Numbered from the stretch's first letter, positions 1 through 9,725 are shown. The stretch is 64,000 bases of DNA from Paenibacillus silvisoli (GCF_030866765.1 NZ_CP133017.1:4012001-4076000), one strand, 5' to 3'. Notes: generated from the sequence alone by a model not told the origin. Made by a program: numbers and translations.

Positions 1-96
1 CGCCACGGTCAGGCCGAACTCATAGGAGTCCGACCATGCCGTATCTTCGTTTACTGACCGAACTCGCCCAACATCGCTCCGATACGCGATTTTCAC
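1..96 (-). CDS. prpC: PP2C-type Ser/Thr phosphatase PrpC/Stp1, N-terminal fragment
   Basis: Only the first 32 codons lie in the window; the rest runs off the left edge. Translation from a GTG at 96 gives a start typical of bacterial PP2C phosphatases, with the segment SDVGRVRSVNEDTAW carrying the early metal-site region. A GGGGTG ribosome binding site sits inside the 3' end of rlmN, whose stop is 6 bp upstream. Family knowledge: this phosphatase reverses PrkC/PASTA-kinase phosphorylation of translation and cell-wall proteins, and in Bacillus it follows rlmN and precedes prkC. The position and motif agree well. Nothing can be said about the catalytic core, which is outside the window. Confidence 0.85.
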   Translation of the reverse strand, partial: MKIAYRSDVGRVRSVNEDTAWSDSYEFGLTVA

Positions 97-102
97 AATT
101 GA

Positions 103-1149
103 TCACCCCGCCGTAGACTCCATATGTTTCGCACGTAGCTGTCCGCATGCTGCCGCAATGTCATGTCCTTGTTCTCTGCGGATGGTGGCATTGATATTGT
201 TCTTCTCTAAAATCCGGTGGAATTCGAAAATTTGCTCGCGCGGCGTGCGCACGTAATCGCGTTCCGGAACGTGGTTGACCGGAATCAAGTTGACGTGGCA
301 TAGCAAGCCTTTTAATACGTCGGCCAGCTCCTGCGCGTGCTCGCTCTGGTCGTTCACGCTGCCGATCAGCGCGTACTCGAACGTAATCCGGCGACCCGTC
401 TTTGCGATGTAATACCGGCAAGCTTCCATCACTTCCTCGAACGGGAAGCGGCGGTTAACCGGCATCAGCTTGGAACGCAGCTTGTCGTTCGGCGCATGAA
501 TCGAGATCGCCAGGTTAATTTGCGTGTTCTCCTCGGCGAACTTGTAAATGCTCGGGACGATGCCGCTGGTCGAAACCGTGATATGGCGCTGGCCGATATT
601 CAAGCCCTTCTCGTGAATCATGAGGCGAAGGAACGTCATCGTCGCGTCATAATTTTCGAACGGCTCGCCGGAGCCCATAATGACGATGCTCGACACGCGC
701 TCGTTCGATGCGTCCAGGAGCTGCTGAGCGACAACGACTTGAGCCACGATCTCGCCCGCCGTCAAATTCCGCTTCAAGCCGCCAAGCGTCGAAGCGCAGA
801 ACGTGCAGCCGATCCGGCAGCCTACCTGCGTCGTTACGCAGATGCTGTTGCCGTAGTTGTGGCGCATGATAACCGTTTCGATCGCATGGTTGTCATGCAG
901 GCCGAACAGAAACTTGACCGTGCCGTCTTTCGATTCGAATTTCGTGATTTCGGTAAGCGTGACGAATTGAAAATGGTCGTCCAGCTTCTGGCGAAGCGCC
1001 TTGGAGAGGTTGCTCATCTCCTCGAAGCTCTTCACGCGTTTCACGTACAGCCACTCGAACAGCTGCGTGCCGCGGAAAGCCGGCTCGCCGTTTTCTTTCA
1101 TCCAATCCTGCAATTGCTCTAACGTATAGTCGTAGATGAACGGTTTCAT
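103..1149 (-). CDS. rlmN: 23S rRNA (adenine-2503-C2) methyltransferase RlmN
   Basis: Radical-SAM enzyme that methylates A2503 of 23S rRNA (and A37 of some tRNAs in some bacteria) in the cytoplasm. The 348-residue protein has the CxxxCxxC iron-sulfur motif at Cys111, Cys115 and Cys118 and the C-terminal AAACGQLR segment with the second catalytic cysteine. The ATG at 1149 is preferred over an in-frame start at 1233 because AGGTG lies 7 nt before it and the family start MKPFIYDYT follows. It sits between rsmB and prpC, the usual Bacillales order; a hairpin upstream may partly uncouple it from rsmB. Length and motifs are normal, so the call is firm. Confidence 0.97.
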   Translation of the reverse strand: MKPFIYDYTLEQLQDWMKENGEPAFRGTQLFEWLYVKRVKSFEEMSNLSKALRQKLDDHFQFVTLTEITKFESKDGTVKFLFGLHDNHAIETVIMRHNYGNSICVTTQVGCRIGCTFCASTLGGLKRNLTAGEIVAQVVVAQQLLDASNERVSSIVIMGSGEPFENYDATMTFLRLMIHEKGLNIGQRHITVSTSGIVPSIYKFAEENTQINLAISIHAPNDKLRSKLMPVNRRFPFEEVMEACRYYIAKTGRRITFEYALIGSVNDQSEHAQELADVLKGLLCHVNLIPVNHVPERDYVRTPREQIFEFHRILEKNNINATIRREQGHDIAAACGQLRAKHMESTAG

Positions 1150-1224
1150 CGTTTTACACCTGTTTCTTTCATAAAATATGTGCGGCACGCTTAAGAAAAG
1201 AGTGCCCCTGATTATTTTACCACA

Positions 1225-1262
1225 AACGCCCATAACAGGCCACTTTGTGCTGTCATGGGCGT
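1225..1262 (-). terminator. Hairpin between rsmB and rlmN (possible attenuator or partial terminator)
   Basis: Perfect 9-bp arms AACGCCCAT (1225-1233) and ATGGGCGTT (1254-1262) with a partly paired middle. There is no good U-tract on the minus strand, so it may reduce rather than stop read-through into rlmN, or stabilise the rsmB transcript end. Confidence 0.5.
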
Positions 1263-1276
1263 TTATCGTTCCCTAT

Positions 1277-2752
1277 TTATTGGCTGCGTTTCATGCGGGC
1301 GATGAAAAATCCGTCGCTGCCGAACTGCTGCGGCAGCAGCTGCACCATGCCCTTGAACCCGTCTCCGACCGCATGTGATTCCTTCAGCGGCTGCAACAGG
1401 CTTGGCGACCAATCGGCATCCAACGCGAACGAAGGGTGCGACGCCAGAAACTTCTCGACTTGCGCCTCGTTCTCTTCCCGCTCGATCGTGCACGTGCTGT
1501 ATACGAGCGTACCGCCCGGCTTCACCAGCTTCGCCGCAACCTGCAGCATGTCGGCTTGCAAGCCGGCAATCGAATGCACGTCCGCTTCGCTCTTCGTCCA
1601 TTTAATCTCCGGCTTGCGCCGGATGACGCCGAAGCCGGAGCACGGCGCGTCGAGCAGTACCAGATCGAAGCTCTCCGGCTCAAACCGGCCCGCAAGCTCA
1701 AGCGCATCTCCCGTAACGGCTCGCACCGCTTGAAGGCCAAGGCGCGCGGCCTGCTCTTCGATGAGCTGCTTCTTATGCGGATGGACATCGTTGGCGATGA
1801 CTTGCCCCCGATCCTCCATCAACTCGGCCAGATGCGCCGTCTTGCCGCCCGGCGCCGCGCAGCAATCGAGCACGCTCATGCCGGGCGAAGGCGCGCACAC
1901 CTCGGCGACAAGCATGGAGCTCTCGTCCTGCAGCGACCACAGTCCCGACTGATAGCCCTCCGATTGCGCAAGGTTGCCGCCGCCGCTTACGACAACGGCA
2001 GCATGGGAGAGCTTCGATGGAGCGGCGTCATAGCCGCCTTCTCTCAGCATCGAGACCGCCTTATCCCGGGACAGCCGCAACGGATTTACGCGCAGGCTGC
2101 CGTGAGGCGGCTCGTTGCCGGCGGCGCAAATCCGCTCGGTCTCCGCTTCGCCGTAGGCACTGATCCAGCGCCGCACCAGCCAGTCCGGGTACGAATGCTG
2201 GATCGCGATCCGCTCGGCCGGTTTTGCGCGCTCGATCGGCTGTTTGAGCTCCGCCAAGCTCCGCTCCATGTTGCGGAGCACCCCGTTCACCATACCGGAA
2301 ATACCGGCATGCCCGCGACGCTTGGCGATCACGACGGCTTCGTTAACCGCGGCATGCGGCGGAATCCGGTCAAGCAGCAGCAATTGGTACGCGCTCATGC
2401 GAAGCAGCGCGAGCACCCATGGCGTCAGCTTGTGGAAGCCCTTGGTCACGAGAACGCTCAGCCGATCGTCCAAATACCGCTGATGCTGGATCGTGCCGTA
2501 TACGAGCTCGGTCGCAAGACCGGCATCCTGCCGCGACAGCTGCGCATCCTGCAGGGCGCGATTGAGCTGCAGATTGCTGTAGGCGCCGGCTTCGGCTACC
2601 TTTACAAGCGTATCAAGCGCAACCTCGCGCGCGGTTTTCCGCCGTGCAGGCTGCTGCTGTTGCTGCGGCTTCTTCCCGCCGCGGGCTTGTCCGGCGACAG
2701 CGCCGCCTGCGCCTTTGCCGCCTCCGCGTCCCTTTCCTGCTCCGCCGCTCAC
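1277..2752 (-). CDS. rsmB: 16S rRNA (cytosine-967-C5) methyltransferase RsmB
   Basis: SAM-dependent enzyme that makes m5C967 in 16S rRNA. An N-terminal NusB-like RNA-binding region (about residues 40-170) is followed by a Rossmann methyltransferase core: motif I LDCCAAPGGKTAHL, motif IV LLDAPCSGFG, and motif VI YSTCTIEREEN with the catalytic cysteine. The start is a GTG at 2752 overlapping the fmt stop (GTGA), which implies translational coupling. The first 40 residues are an unusual Gly/Gln/Lys-rich tail (GGAGKGRGGGKGAGGA, then a five-Gln run) ahead of the normal family start at about TAREVALDTL. The tail is continuous with the GTG start; a later start has not been excluded. Function is firm. 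Confidence 0.96.
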   Translation of the reverse strand: MSGGAGKGRGGGKGAGGAVAGQARGGKKPQQQQQPARRKTAREVALDTLVKVAEAGAYSNLQLNRALQDAQLSRQDAGLATELVYGTIQHQRYLDDRLSVLVTKGFHKLTPWVLALLRMSAYQLLLLDRIPPHAAVNEAVVIAKRRGHAGISGMVNGVLRNMERSLAELKQPIERAKPAERIAIQHSYPDWLVRRWISAYGEAETERICAAGNEPPHGSLRVNPLRLSRDKAVSMLREGGYDAAPSKLSHAAVVVSGGGNLAQSEGYQSGLWSLQDESSMLVAEVCAPSPGMSVLDCCAAPGGKTAHLAELMEDRGQVIANDVHPHKKQLIEEQAARLGLQAVRAVTGDALELAGRFEPESFDLVLLDAPCSGFGVIRRKPEIKWTKSEADVHSIAGLQADMLQVAAKLVKPGGTLVYSTCTIEREENEAQVEKFLASHPSFALDADWSPSLLQPLKESHAVGDGFKGMVQLLPQQFGSDGFFIARMKRSQ

Positions 2753-3696
2753 GCTTCGTCACCGCCGAAACGGGTGCCGGTTTCCAGCCGCGCGCCTTTC
2801 AGCCATTCCGCAGCCGGCATCGCTTTCTTGCCGGACGGCTGGATGGTCGTCAAGAGCAGCGCGTCCTCGCCGGTTTGCACCGTAATGCCTTCATCGGACA
2901 CCGCGGTCACCGTTCCGGGCTCCGCCGAAGCCCCGCCGCCGCGTTTCACGACCTTGCAGCCCCAAACTTTGAACGGATCGCCGTTATAGATCGTAAACCC
3001 GCCGGCCATCGGAGACAACCCGCGGACTTGGTTATAAATGCTGCGCGCCGGACGGCTCCAATCGATCCGCTCATCGTCGCGCGTCAAATTCGGCGCATAC
3101 GTCGCTTCCTCATGGTTTTGCGCCGTTCTTCCGGCCGTGCCCGCCTCGATGGCCGGCAGCGTCTCGGCTAGCAGCTTCGCCCCTGCGTCCGTCAGCTTCG
3201 CGAACAACGTGCCGGACGTATCGGCCTCGTCGATCGGCACTTCGACGACGCTGATCATATCGCCGGTATCCAGCCCCTCGGCCATATACATGATCGTGAC
3301 GCCTGTTTTCGGCTCGCCGTTAATGATGGAACGCTGAATCGGCGCGCCGCCGCGGTAGCGCGGCAGCAGCGAGCCATGCACGTTGATGCAGCCAAGCCGC
3401 GGTACCTCAAGAACCGCTTTCGGCAATATCTGTCCATAGGCCGCCGTCACGATCAGATCCGGCTGCAGCTCGGCAATTTGCTGGACCGTTTCCGAGCCGC
3501 GCAGCTTCTCCGGCTGCGCGACAGGCAGGCCGCGAAGAAGAGCCGCTTCCTTAACCGGAGGCGGCGTCAACGTTTTTTTGCGGCCTTTCGGACGGTCAGG
3601 CTGCGTGACGACGAGCTCGACCGTATGACCTGCCGCTAGAATAGCTTCAAGGGATGGGACGGCAAACTCCGGCGTCCCCATAAAAACGATGCGCAT
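2749..3696 (-). CDS. fmt: Methionyl-tRNA formyltransferase
   Basis: Transfers a formyl group from 10-formyl-THF to initiator Met-tRNA. The 315-residue protein begins MRIVFMGTPEFAVPSL and has the catalytic region with HGSLLPRYRGGAPIQ (Asn-His-Asp type formyl-THF hydrolase/transferase core) and a C-terminal OB-like domain. I choose the ATG at 3696, which has GGAG about 10 nt upstream, over a GTG at 3705 that overlaps the def stop but has its purine-rich sequence directly adjacent. It is coupled downstream to rsmB by a 4-bp overlap and follows def by 5 bp. Def removes the formyl group that Fmt adds, so the pairing is functional as well as positional. Confidence 0.97.
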   Translation of the reverse strand: MRIVFMGTPEFAVPSLEAILAAGHTVELVVTQPDRPKGRKKTLTPPPVKEAALLRGLPVAQPEKLRGSETVQQIAELQPDLIVTAAYGQILPKAVLEVPRLGCINVHGSLLPRYRGGAPIQRSIINGEPKTGVTIMYMAEGLDTGDMISVVEVPIDEADTSGTLFAKLTDAGAKLLAETLPAIEAGTAGRTAQNHEEATYAPNLTRDDERIDWSRPARSIYNQVRGLSPMAGGFTIYNGDPFKVWGCKVVKRGGGASAEPGTVTAVSDEGITVQTGEDALLLTTIQPSGKKAMPAAEWLKGARLETGTRFGGDEA

Positions 3697-3701
3697 TCCG
3701 T

Positions 3702-4187
3702 TCACTCTCCGTCCCGTGGAGGGCGGCTGGCGGAATCGTAAATCGATACGGCAATGTCCGTAAACAAGACGCCATTCAAGTGGTCCACTTCATGCTGGAA
3801 CGCGCGCGCCAGGAAATCGGCCGCTTCCATCTCGAACGTAGCGCCGCTCCGGTCCTGCCCTCTCACTTTAATTTTTTGCGCTCTCTTGACGTCGCCGCTC
3901 AGCTTCTGAATGCTGAGGCAGCCTTCAGGTCCGAGCTGCTCGCCGGAAGCTTCGATAATTTCCGGATTGACCATTTCGATCAGCCCGTTGTCGTCGCCGA
4001 CATCGACCACGATGACGCGCTTGGAAATCCCGACCTGAGGCGCCGCAAGGCCTACCCCGTCCGCATCGTACATCGTTTCCGCCATGTCGCGGAGCAATTT
4101 ATGCAAATTTGCGTTAAACTTCGTAACTTCCGCCGCGCGTTCGCGCAGCACCGGATCCGGATCTTGAACAATCAGTCGAATAGCCAT
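3702..4187 (-). CDS. def: Peptide deformylase
   Basis: Metalloenzyme that removes the N-formyl group from nascent proteins. All three family motifs are present in the 161 residues: GVGLAAPQVG, EGCLS (metal-binding Cys) and HEVDH (two His ligands and the catalytic Glu). The ATG at 4187 is set by a perfect AGGAGG 7 nt upstream; an in-frame start 8 codons earlier lies upstream of that site. It lies 29 bp downstream of priA and 5 bp before fmt. The size and motif spacing suit the short type 1 deformylases. Confidence 0.97.
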   Translation of the reverse strand: MAIRLIVQDPDPVLRERAAEVTKFNANLHKLLRDMAETMYDADGVGLAAPQVGISKRVIVVDVGDDNGLIEMVNPEIIEASGEQLGPEGCLSIQKLSGDVKRAQKIKVRGQDRSGATFEMEAADFLARAFQHEVDHLNGVLFTDIAVSIYDSASRPPRDGE

Positions 4188-4216
4188 CGATAAACCTCCT
4201 ATAATCAACAAACCTC

Positions 4217-6766
4217 TTATAAAATAACTTGCGGATCCACGTCCACGCTAAGCTGCACGGGCGGCTGGCCCTGCGGCCCGGACAGCAGGCTGATCGCCTT
4301 TTTCAGCAGCTCGATCGCCCCTACGTTTCCACGATATTTTACCATACATTGAAAACGATAGCGATCTTTCATCCGTGGAATCGGCGAGGCGACAGGCCCT
4401 AAAATATCGATAAACCGCGCGCCGTCGCTATCGATCGAACCTTTGATGCCGGCCTCGTAGGCGAGCTGCCGGAGCGTGGCCGCCAGCTTGTCGCCGGCCG
4501 TAATGAGATGGGTCAGCTGCTCATCCGATAGCGTGATGACGATTAACCGGCAAAACGGCGGATACGACATGAACCGGCGAAGCTTCAGCTCCTCTTGGAC
4601 GAATCCGGCGTAGTCATGATGCTGCGCCGTAACGATCGCGTAATGCTCCGGATTGTACGTTTGCACGACGACCTCGCCCGGAAGCTCATGCCTTCCGGCA
4701 CGGCCGGCAACCTGCGTGAGGAGCTGGAACGTCTTCTCGGCCGCCCGAAAATCAGGCAGATGAAGCGACGTGTCGGCCGCAATGACGCCTACTAACGTAA
4801 CGTATGGAAAATCAAGCCCTTTCGCCACCATCTGCGTGCCGAGCAGCACGTCCGCTTTCCGTTCCCCGAACATCGTGAGCCATTTTTCGTGCGAGCCTTT
4901 CTCGGTGGTCGTATCCACGTCCATGCGAATGACGCGGATGCCGGGAAACAGCTTCGCGAGCTCCTCTTCCACCCGCTGCGTGCCCGTTCCGAAGAAACGA
5001 ATATGCTCGCTCTCGCAGGATGGGCATTTTTCGGGCGACTGCTCGGCATGGCCGCAATAATGGCAGCGCAGGACGCGCGATTTCTGATGGTAGGTAAGCG
5101 AAATGTCGCAGTGCGGGCATTGCGCGGTATAGCCGCAGGAGCGGCACATAACGAAGGTGGAATAGCCGCGGCGGTTCAATAGCAGCACGGACTGCTCGCC
5201 CTTCTCGAGGCGGTCCAGCAGTCCTTCGTGAAGCTGGCGGCTAAACATCGACCGGTTGCCGGCCTTCAGCTCTTCCCGCATGTCGACAAGATGGACTTTC
5301 GGCAGCGGCCGGTTGCCTACCCGGTACGGCATCGGCAGAAGCGCCGAGCCGCCGTTTGCCTTCGCGCCAGAAGCCGTGTCCGAAGCAGACGCAGCGGGAA
5401 GCACCCTGGAAGCGGCCGCGTAGCTCTCAAGCGAAGGCGTGGCCGAGCCCAAAACAACCGCGGCGCCATGCTGCCTCGCTCGCCGAACCGCGACGTCCCG
5501 AGCATGATACTTCGGGCTCTCTTCCTGTTTATAAGAAGACTCGTGCTCTTCGTCGATAATAATCAAGCCGACGCGCGGAAACGGCGCGAATACGGCCGAT
5601 CGCGCGCCGACCGCCACTTGCGCGCGGCCTTCGCGGATTTTGCGCCATTCGTCGTAACGCTCGCCGCTCGAGAGACGGCTGTGCAGCACGGCGACGGAAT
5701 TGCCGAAGCGGCCTTTAAACCGCTCGACCATCTGCGGCGTAAGCGCGATCTCCGGCACAAGCACGATCGCTTGGCGCTCATGCTGCAAACACCGTTCGAT
5801 CGTCTGCAAATAAACTTCCGTTTTACCGCTGCCGGTAACGCCGTGCAGCAGAAAGACGCGGGATGCCTCGGCATCGAGCGCCTCCGCGATTTCCTCGTAA
5901 ACGGCCTGCTGCCCCTCCGTGAGGGGGAGCGGCTCGGTCCGCTTGAAGCTGCGCCCCGCGTAAGGATCGCGCTGCTGCTCCACTTCGCGGATGGTGATCC
6001 AGCCTTTGTCCGCGACCGCCCTTATCGTGGCGGATGTCGTAGACAGCGCCTCCACGAGCGCCGTCATCGTGATCGGCTCCCGATGCTCCAGCATATAACG
6101 CAGCACATCTTGCTGCTTAGCCGCCCGGGCCGGGTAATTCATCAGCGCTTCCTGAGCCAGCGCAAGCTGATCCGGCGGATAAACGGTCAGCACTTTACGA
6201 ACGGCAAGCCGGTCCCTTATCGTTACCTGCTCCGTCAGCACGCCAAGCTTGATTGCCTGCTTGACGGCCGACGCGTCCGCCGGAAACCGTTCCTGCAGTG
6301 CCGCCATTCTGACCGGTCCCCCGGCCGCGCGAATATAAGCCAGCCATGGAGCATCGGTAAACAAAGCATTTGCGAACAAGGCCGTTTCATCGTCGTCCGC
6401 ATCCGTGTCTTCGGCGATCGTCACGACGGAGTCCGCTTTTCCTTTGAGCGCGGACGGAATCATCGCTTGCAGCGCCGTCGTCAGCGCGCAGCAATATTTA
6501 TCGCTGATCCATTGCGCCAGCTCGACCAAATCCGGCGATAACGGCGGAATATGATCGAGCAGCTCGGCAATCGGCTTCAGCTTGTTTTCGTCGATGTCGG
6601 CAAAATCCGCCAGCCCGATCACGAAGCCTTGGAGAACGCGTCCGCCAAACGGAACGCCTACCCGGCTGCCGACCTCCACCCAGCCAATCATGCCTGCGGG
6701 TATTTTATAATCAAAAGGCCGATCCGTCGCGCGGCTCGGCACATCCACAATGACCTTCGCTATCAT
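4217..6766 (-). CDS. priA: Primosomal replication restart helicase PriA
   Basis: 3'-5' DNA helicase that recognises stalled forks and reloads the replisome. 849 residues: N-terminal 3'-DNA-binding domain (starts MIAKVIVDVPSRATDRPFDY), winged-helix region, Walker A GVTGSGKTEVY, DEEH box (IIIDEEHESSYKQ), then a zinc module with CRSCG, CPHC, CHYCG and CPSC cysteine pairs, and the C-terminal helicase lobe. The ATG at 6766 overlaps the coaBC stop (ATGA). The coaBC-priA-def-fmt order is standard in Bacillales. Nothing odd was seen. Confidence 0.97.
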   Translation of the reverse strand: MIAKVIVDVPSRATDRPFDYKIPAGMIGWVEVGSRVGVPFGGRVLQGFVIGLADFADIDENKLKPIAELLDHIPPLSPDLVELAQWISDKYCCALTTALQAMIPSALKGKADSVVTIAEDTDADDDETALFANALFTDAPWLAYIRAAGGPVRMAALQERFPADASAVKQAIKLGVLTEQVTIRDRLAVRKVLTVYPPDQLALAQEALMNYPARAAKQQDVLRYMLEHREPITMTALVEALSTTSATIRAVADKGWITIREVEQQRDPYAGRSFKRTEPLPLTEGQQAVYEEIAEALDAEASRVFLLHGVTGSGKTEVYLQTIERCLQHERQAIVLVPEIALTPQMVERFKGRFGNSVAVLHSRLSSGERYDEWRKIREGRAQVAVGARSAVFAPFPRVGLIIIDEEHESSYKQEESPKYHARDVAVRRARQHGAAVVLGSATPSLESYAAASRVLPAASASDTASGAKANGGSALLPMPYRVGNRPLPKVHLVDMREELKAGNRSMFSRQLHEGLLDRLEKGEQSVLLLNRRGYSTFVMCRSCGYTAQCPHCDISLTYHQKSRVLRCHYCGHAEQSPEKCPSCESEHIRFFGTGTQRVEEELAKLFPGIRVIRMDVDTTTEKGSHEKWLTMFGERKADVLLGTQMVAKGLDFPYVTLVGVIAADTSLHLPDFRAAEKTFQLLTQVAGRAGRHELPGEVVVQTYNPEHYAIVTAQHHDYAGFVQEELKLRRFMSYPPFCRLIVITLSDEQLTHLITAGDKLAATLRQLAYEAGIKGSIDSDGARFIDILGPVASPIPRMKDRYRFQCMVKYRGNVGAIELLKKAISLLSGPQGQPPVQLSVDVDPQVIL

Positions 6767-7983
6767 TCGGCGGCCCCCTTGGCCGCCTTCGCGCTCATCC
6801 GTTCGACGATCAAGCCGATCAACCGGTCCGCGACTTCTCGCTTACGGAGCATGGGCAAAGCTTCCAACAGCCCCTCCTCGCCGAATACGCGCACGATGTT
6901 CGTATCGACGTTGAACCCCGCGCCTTCTTCCGAAACGTCGTTGGCAACGACGAGATCGCAATTTTTCCGGACGAGCTTGTCCATCGCATACCGCTCGATC
7001 TGCTCGGTTTCCGCCGCGAACCCGACCAGAAACTGATGCGTCTTTCGTTCGCCTAATGTCTTCAATATATCGGTCGTCCGCTCCAGCTCGAGCACGAGCT
7101 TCTCTTCGCTCTTTTTGATCTTGCTGTTCGCCCTCACGGCCGGCCGGTAATCCGCGACTGCCGCCGCTTTGATTACCGCATCCGCCGAATCATAGCGCTC
7201 CAGCACGGCCTGCAGCATCTGCTCCGCCGATTCCACGCGAACGACGTTCACGCCTTGGATCGGCTCCGCCGTCGTGCGCGCCGCGATTAGCGTAACGTTC
7301 GCGCCGCGATTAGCAGCGGCCTCCGCCAAGGCGAAGCCCATTTTGCCCGAGGAATCGTTCGTCAGGAAACGTACCGGATCCAGCCGCTCAACCGTTCCTC
7401 CCGCGGTAACGAGCACGTTCTTGCCCGCAAGATCTTGACTGTGCGCGAACCATTGCTGGACGGCAAACACGATATCTTCAGGCTCCGCAAGCCTGCCTTT
7501 GCCCACATAGCCGCACGCGAGCAGCCCCGTCCCCGGCTCCACGAAACGGACGCCGCGCTCCGCGAGCACTTCCATGTTGCGCTGTACGGCCGGATGCGCA
7601 TACATATGCACGTTCATCGCGGGCGCAACTAGAATCGGCGCCGTCGTCGCCAGCAGCGTCGTGCTCAGCATATCGTCGCCGTGTCCGTTCGCCATCTTGG
7701 CCAGCACATTCGCCGTTGCCGGCGCAAGGACGACGAGGTCCGCGCTGTCCGCGACATTGATATGCGCGACGACGGCCGGATCGAACTCGTCGAACGTGTC
7801 CGTATACACCGTATGGCGCGACAATGTTTGCAGCGTAAGCGGCGTGACGAACTTCGTCGCCGATTCCGTCATGATGACGCGCACGTTCGCTCCCGCCTGC
7901 ACCAATCTGCTGCAAATCGTCGCCGCCTTATATGCCGCGATTCCGCCGGAAATCCCAAGTACGATCGTTTTTCCTCTCAGCAT
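6763..7983 (-). CDS. coaBC: Bifunctional phosphopantothenoylcysteine decarboxylase / phosphopantothenate-cysteine ligase
   Basis: Two consecutive steps of coenzyme A synthesis. The N-terminal CoaC flavoprotein half shows GISGGIAAYK, the ADLVVLAPATANVLAK segment, AMN (in APAMNVHMYAHP) and the substrate-flap cysteine in GLLACGYVGKGRLAEP. The C-terminal CoaB half begins about residue 185 with NVLVTAGGTVERLDPVRF and has KAAAVADYRP and KIKKSEEKL. The ATG at 7983 has GAGGAG about 9 nt upstream; the longer in-frame start at 8004 lies beyond it. A promoter-like sequence precedes it at 8046-8073, fitting the separation from rpoZ by the sulP/arsR insertion. Usual family length is about 400 residues. 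Confidence 0.96.
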   Translation of the reverse strand: MLRGKTIVLGISGGIAAYKAATICSRLVQAGANVRVIMTESATKFVTPLTLQTLSRHTVYTDTFDEFDPAVVAHINVADSADLVVLAPATANVLAKMANGHGDDMLSTTLLATTAPILVAPAMNVHMYAHPAVQRNMEVLAERGVRFVEPGTGLLACGYVGKGRLAEPEDIVFAVQQWFAHSQDLAGKNVLVTAGGTVERLDPVRFLTNDSSGKMGFALAEAAANRGANVTLIAARTTAEPIQGVNVVRVESAEQMLQAVLERYDSADAVIKAAAVADYRPAVRANSKIKKSEEKLVLELERTTDILKTLGERKTHQFLVGFAAETEQIERYAMDKLVRKNCDLVVANDVSEEGAGFNVDTNIVRVFGEEGLLEALPMLRKREVADRLIGLIVERMSAKAAKGAAE

Positions 7984-8045
7984 CCATGCACTCTCCTCGC
8001 ACACCTGGTTCCGAAATCTGTACTCTTTTAAAACATGCTCTTTCT

Positions 8046-8073
8046 ATCATAACCATCCTGTCAAATTGTTCAA
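8046..8073 (-). promoter_or_regulatory. Candidate promoter for coaBC
   Basis: On the minus strand TTGAAC (8068-8073) and TATGAT (8046-8051) are separated by 16 bp, about 60 bp before the coaBC start. It would supply coaBC-priA-def-fmt-rsmB-rlmN independently of the inserted sulP gene. Prediction from sequence only. Confidence 0.5.
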
Positions 8074-8092
8074 CCTGTGCACCCTAATTAAT

Positions 8093-9703
8093 CTAGTTAT
8101 TATTGCCGGATTCCAATCTAGCAAACGCAGCATATACGGCTTCCTCGGGTTGATCCACGATGCAGGCTTCGCCGATTTTCATCGCCAATCCGCTCGCCCG
8201 CATGATTCGAAGCGGCTGCTGCCGGGTGCCGGCCAGCATAACGGTTCCGCCGTCCCGGCGAATTCGATCGATCATCTGCGCCAGCTGATGCTCTCCCGAC
8301 GCATCCATGAAGGGAACGCCCCTCATATTGATGATCGTCACGTTCGATTTTGAAGCCGTCGCGTTCTCGAACAACTCTTCGAATTTATTAGCCGCACCGA
8401 AGAAAAGAGGTCCTTCTACCGAAATGACGCTAACCTGCGGATCACGGCTTACCAACACAGCTTTCACGGTTAACTCCGTGCTCATGCGATACACAAAAAT
8501 GATGGCCGCCAGCAGAAGACCGATCTCCACTGCCGTTGTCAAGTTCGTCAAAACGGTCAGCAGAAAGGTTACGCCCATAATGAGCGAATCGCTTGATTTT
8601 AGACGAAGCATATGTAATGCATGTTTGCGCTCGCTCATGTTCCAGGCTACGACCATAAGGATCGGCGCCATGCCGGCCAGCGGAATATCGGAGGCCAATG
8701 GCGCGAACAGCAGCAGAATGAGCAGCACGGCGATCCCGTGGATCATCCCCGATAACGGTGATGCGGCACCGCTCTTGATGTTCGTCGCCGTTCGCGCAAT
8801 CGCTCCCGTAGCCGGTATACCGCCGAATAGAGGAGCTGCGATATTCGCAATCCCCTGTCCGATCAACTCGCGGTTGCTATTATGCCTGCTTCCGGTCATC
8901 CCATCCGCTACAACGGCGGACAGAAGCGATTCGATTCCACCTAACATCGCGATGACGAGAGCAGGCTGAAGCAGCTCCATCGCCGTTTGAAACGAAATGG
9001 ACGGAAAAGTAAACATAGGCAGCGAGCTTGGGATTGCTTCGTAAGCCGATTCGATCGTCGTCACCTTGCCTTGAAAAAACAAAACAGACACAATCGTCGA
9101 TACGATGAGTCCGAGGAGCGAAGAAGGCACTTTCGGCAGCAGCTTGGGCATAATGAGCATAATAACGAGGCAAACGGCGGCGGTCAAGACGCTATATATA
9201 TTTATGGTTGTCAAATGCGCGATAATCTCTCCCATGTTCGACATAAAATCGTCATGCCGTTCGATGCCGCGAAGTCCGAGGAAGCTCGGGATTTGACCGG
9301 AGAAAATGATAACGGCGATGCCAGCGGTAAACCCGATCGTAACCGGCCGCGGAATAAACCGTATAAGGACGCCTAGCTTAAAGATACCCATGAGCACGAG
9401 CAATACCCCCGCAAGCATCCCCGCGATCAGCAATTTCTCATAGCCGTATTGAACGACGATGGCAAGCAGGATGGGTATAAATGCGCCTGTCGGCCCTCCG
9501 ATCTGATATCTGGAACCACCGAGCAGAGAAATGAGAAAGCCTGCAATAATCGTCGTATAAATGCCGTACTGCGGTTTCACGCCGGATGCAATCGCAAAGG
9601 ACATCGCCAGCGGGATGGCGACGATGCCGACGATGATGCCCGAAATGACATCTCGCCTCAACGATTCCATGCGGTAGCCTTCGAATCTTCCTGACCATTT
9701 CAT
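8093..9703 (-). CDS. SulP-family anion transporter with C-terminal STAS domain
   Basis: Inner-membrane permease of the SLC26/SulP family (sulfate, bicarbonate or other anions; substrate not readable from sequence). 536 residues: about 12 membrane segments from RRDVISGIIVGIVAIPLAMS through the GGPTGAFIPI substrate-site region, then a cytoplasmic STAS domain (about residues 420-530) with MRGVPFMDASGEHQL. The ATG at 9703 has AGAAGG about 11 nt upstream. Its promoter region carries three 8-bp direct repeats and the adjacent upstream gene encodes an ArsR repressor, which suggests local control. In Bacillus rpoZ and coaBC are neighbours, so this pair looks inserted here. Confidence 0.9.
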   Translation of the reverse strand: MKWSGRFEGYRMESLRRDVISGIIVGIVAIPLAMSFAIASGVKPQYGIYTTIIAGFLISLLGGSRYQIGGPTGAFIPILLAIVVQYGYEKLLIAGMLAGVLLVLMGIFKLGVLIRFIPRPVTIGFTAGIAVIIFSGQIPSFLGLRGIERHDDFMSNMGEIIAHLTTINIYSVLTAAVCLVIMLIMPKLLPKVPSSLLGLIVSTIVSVLFFQGKVTTIESAYEAIPSSLPMFTFPSISFQTAMELLQPALVIAMLGGIESLLSAVVADGMTGSRHNSNRELIGQGIANIAAPLFGGIPATGAIARTATNIKSGAASPLSGMIHGIAVLLILLLFAPLASDIPLAGMAPILMVVAWNMSERKHALHMLRLKSSDSLIMGVTFLLTVLTNLTTAVEIGLLLAAIIFVYRMSTELTVKAVLVSRDPQVSVISVEGPLFFGAANKFEELFENATASKSNVTIINMRGVPFMDASGEHQLAQMIDRIRRDGGTVMLAGTRQQPLRIMRASGLAMKIGEACIVDQPEEAVYAAFARLESGNNN

Positions 9704-9725
9704 AACCGGAGCCCTTCTTTACTTT

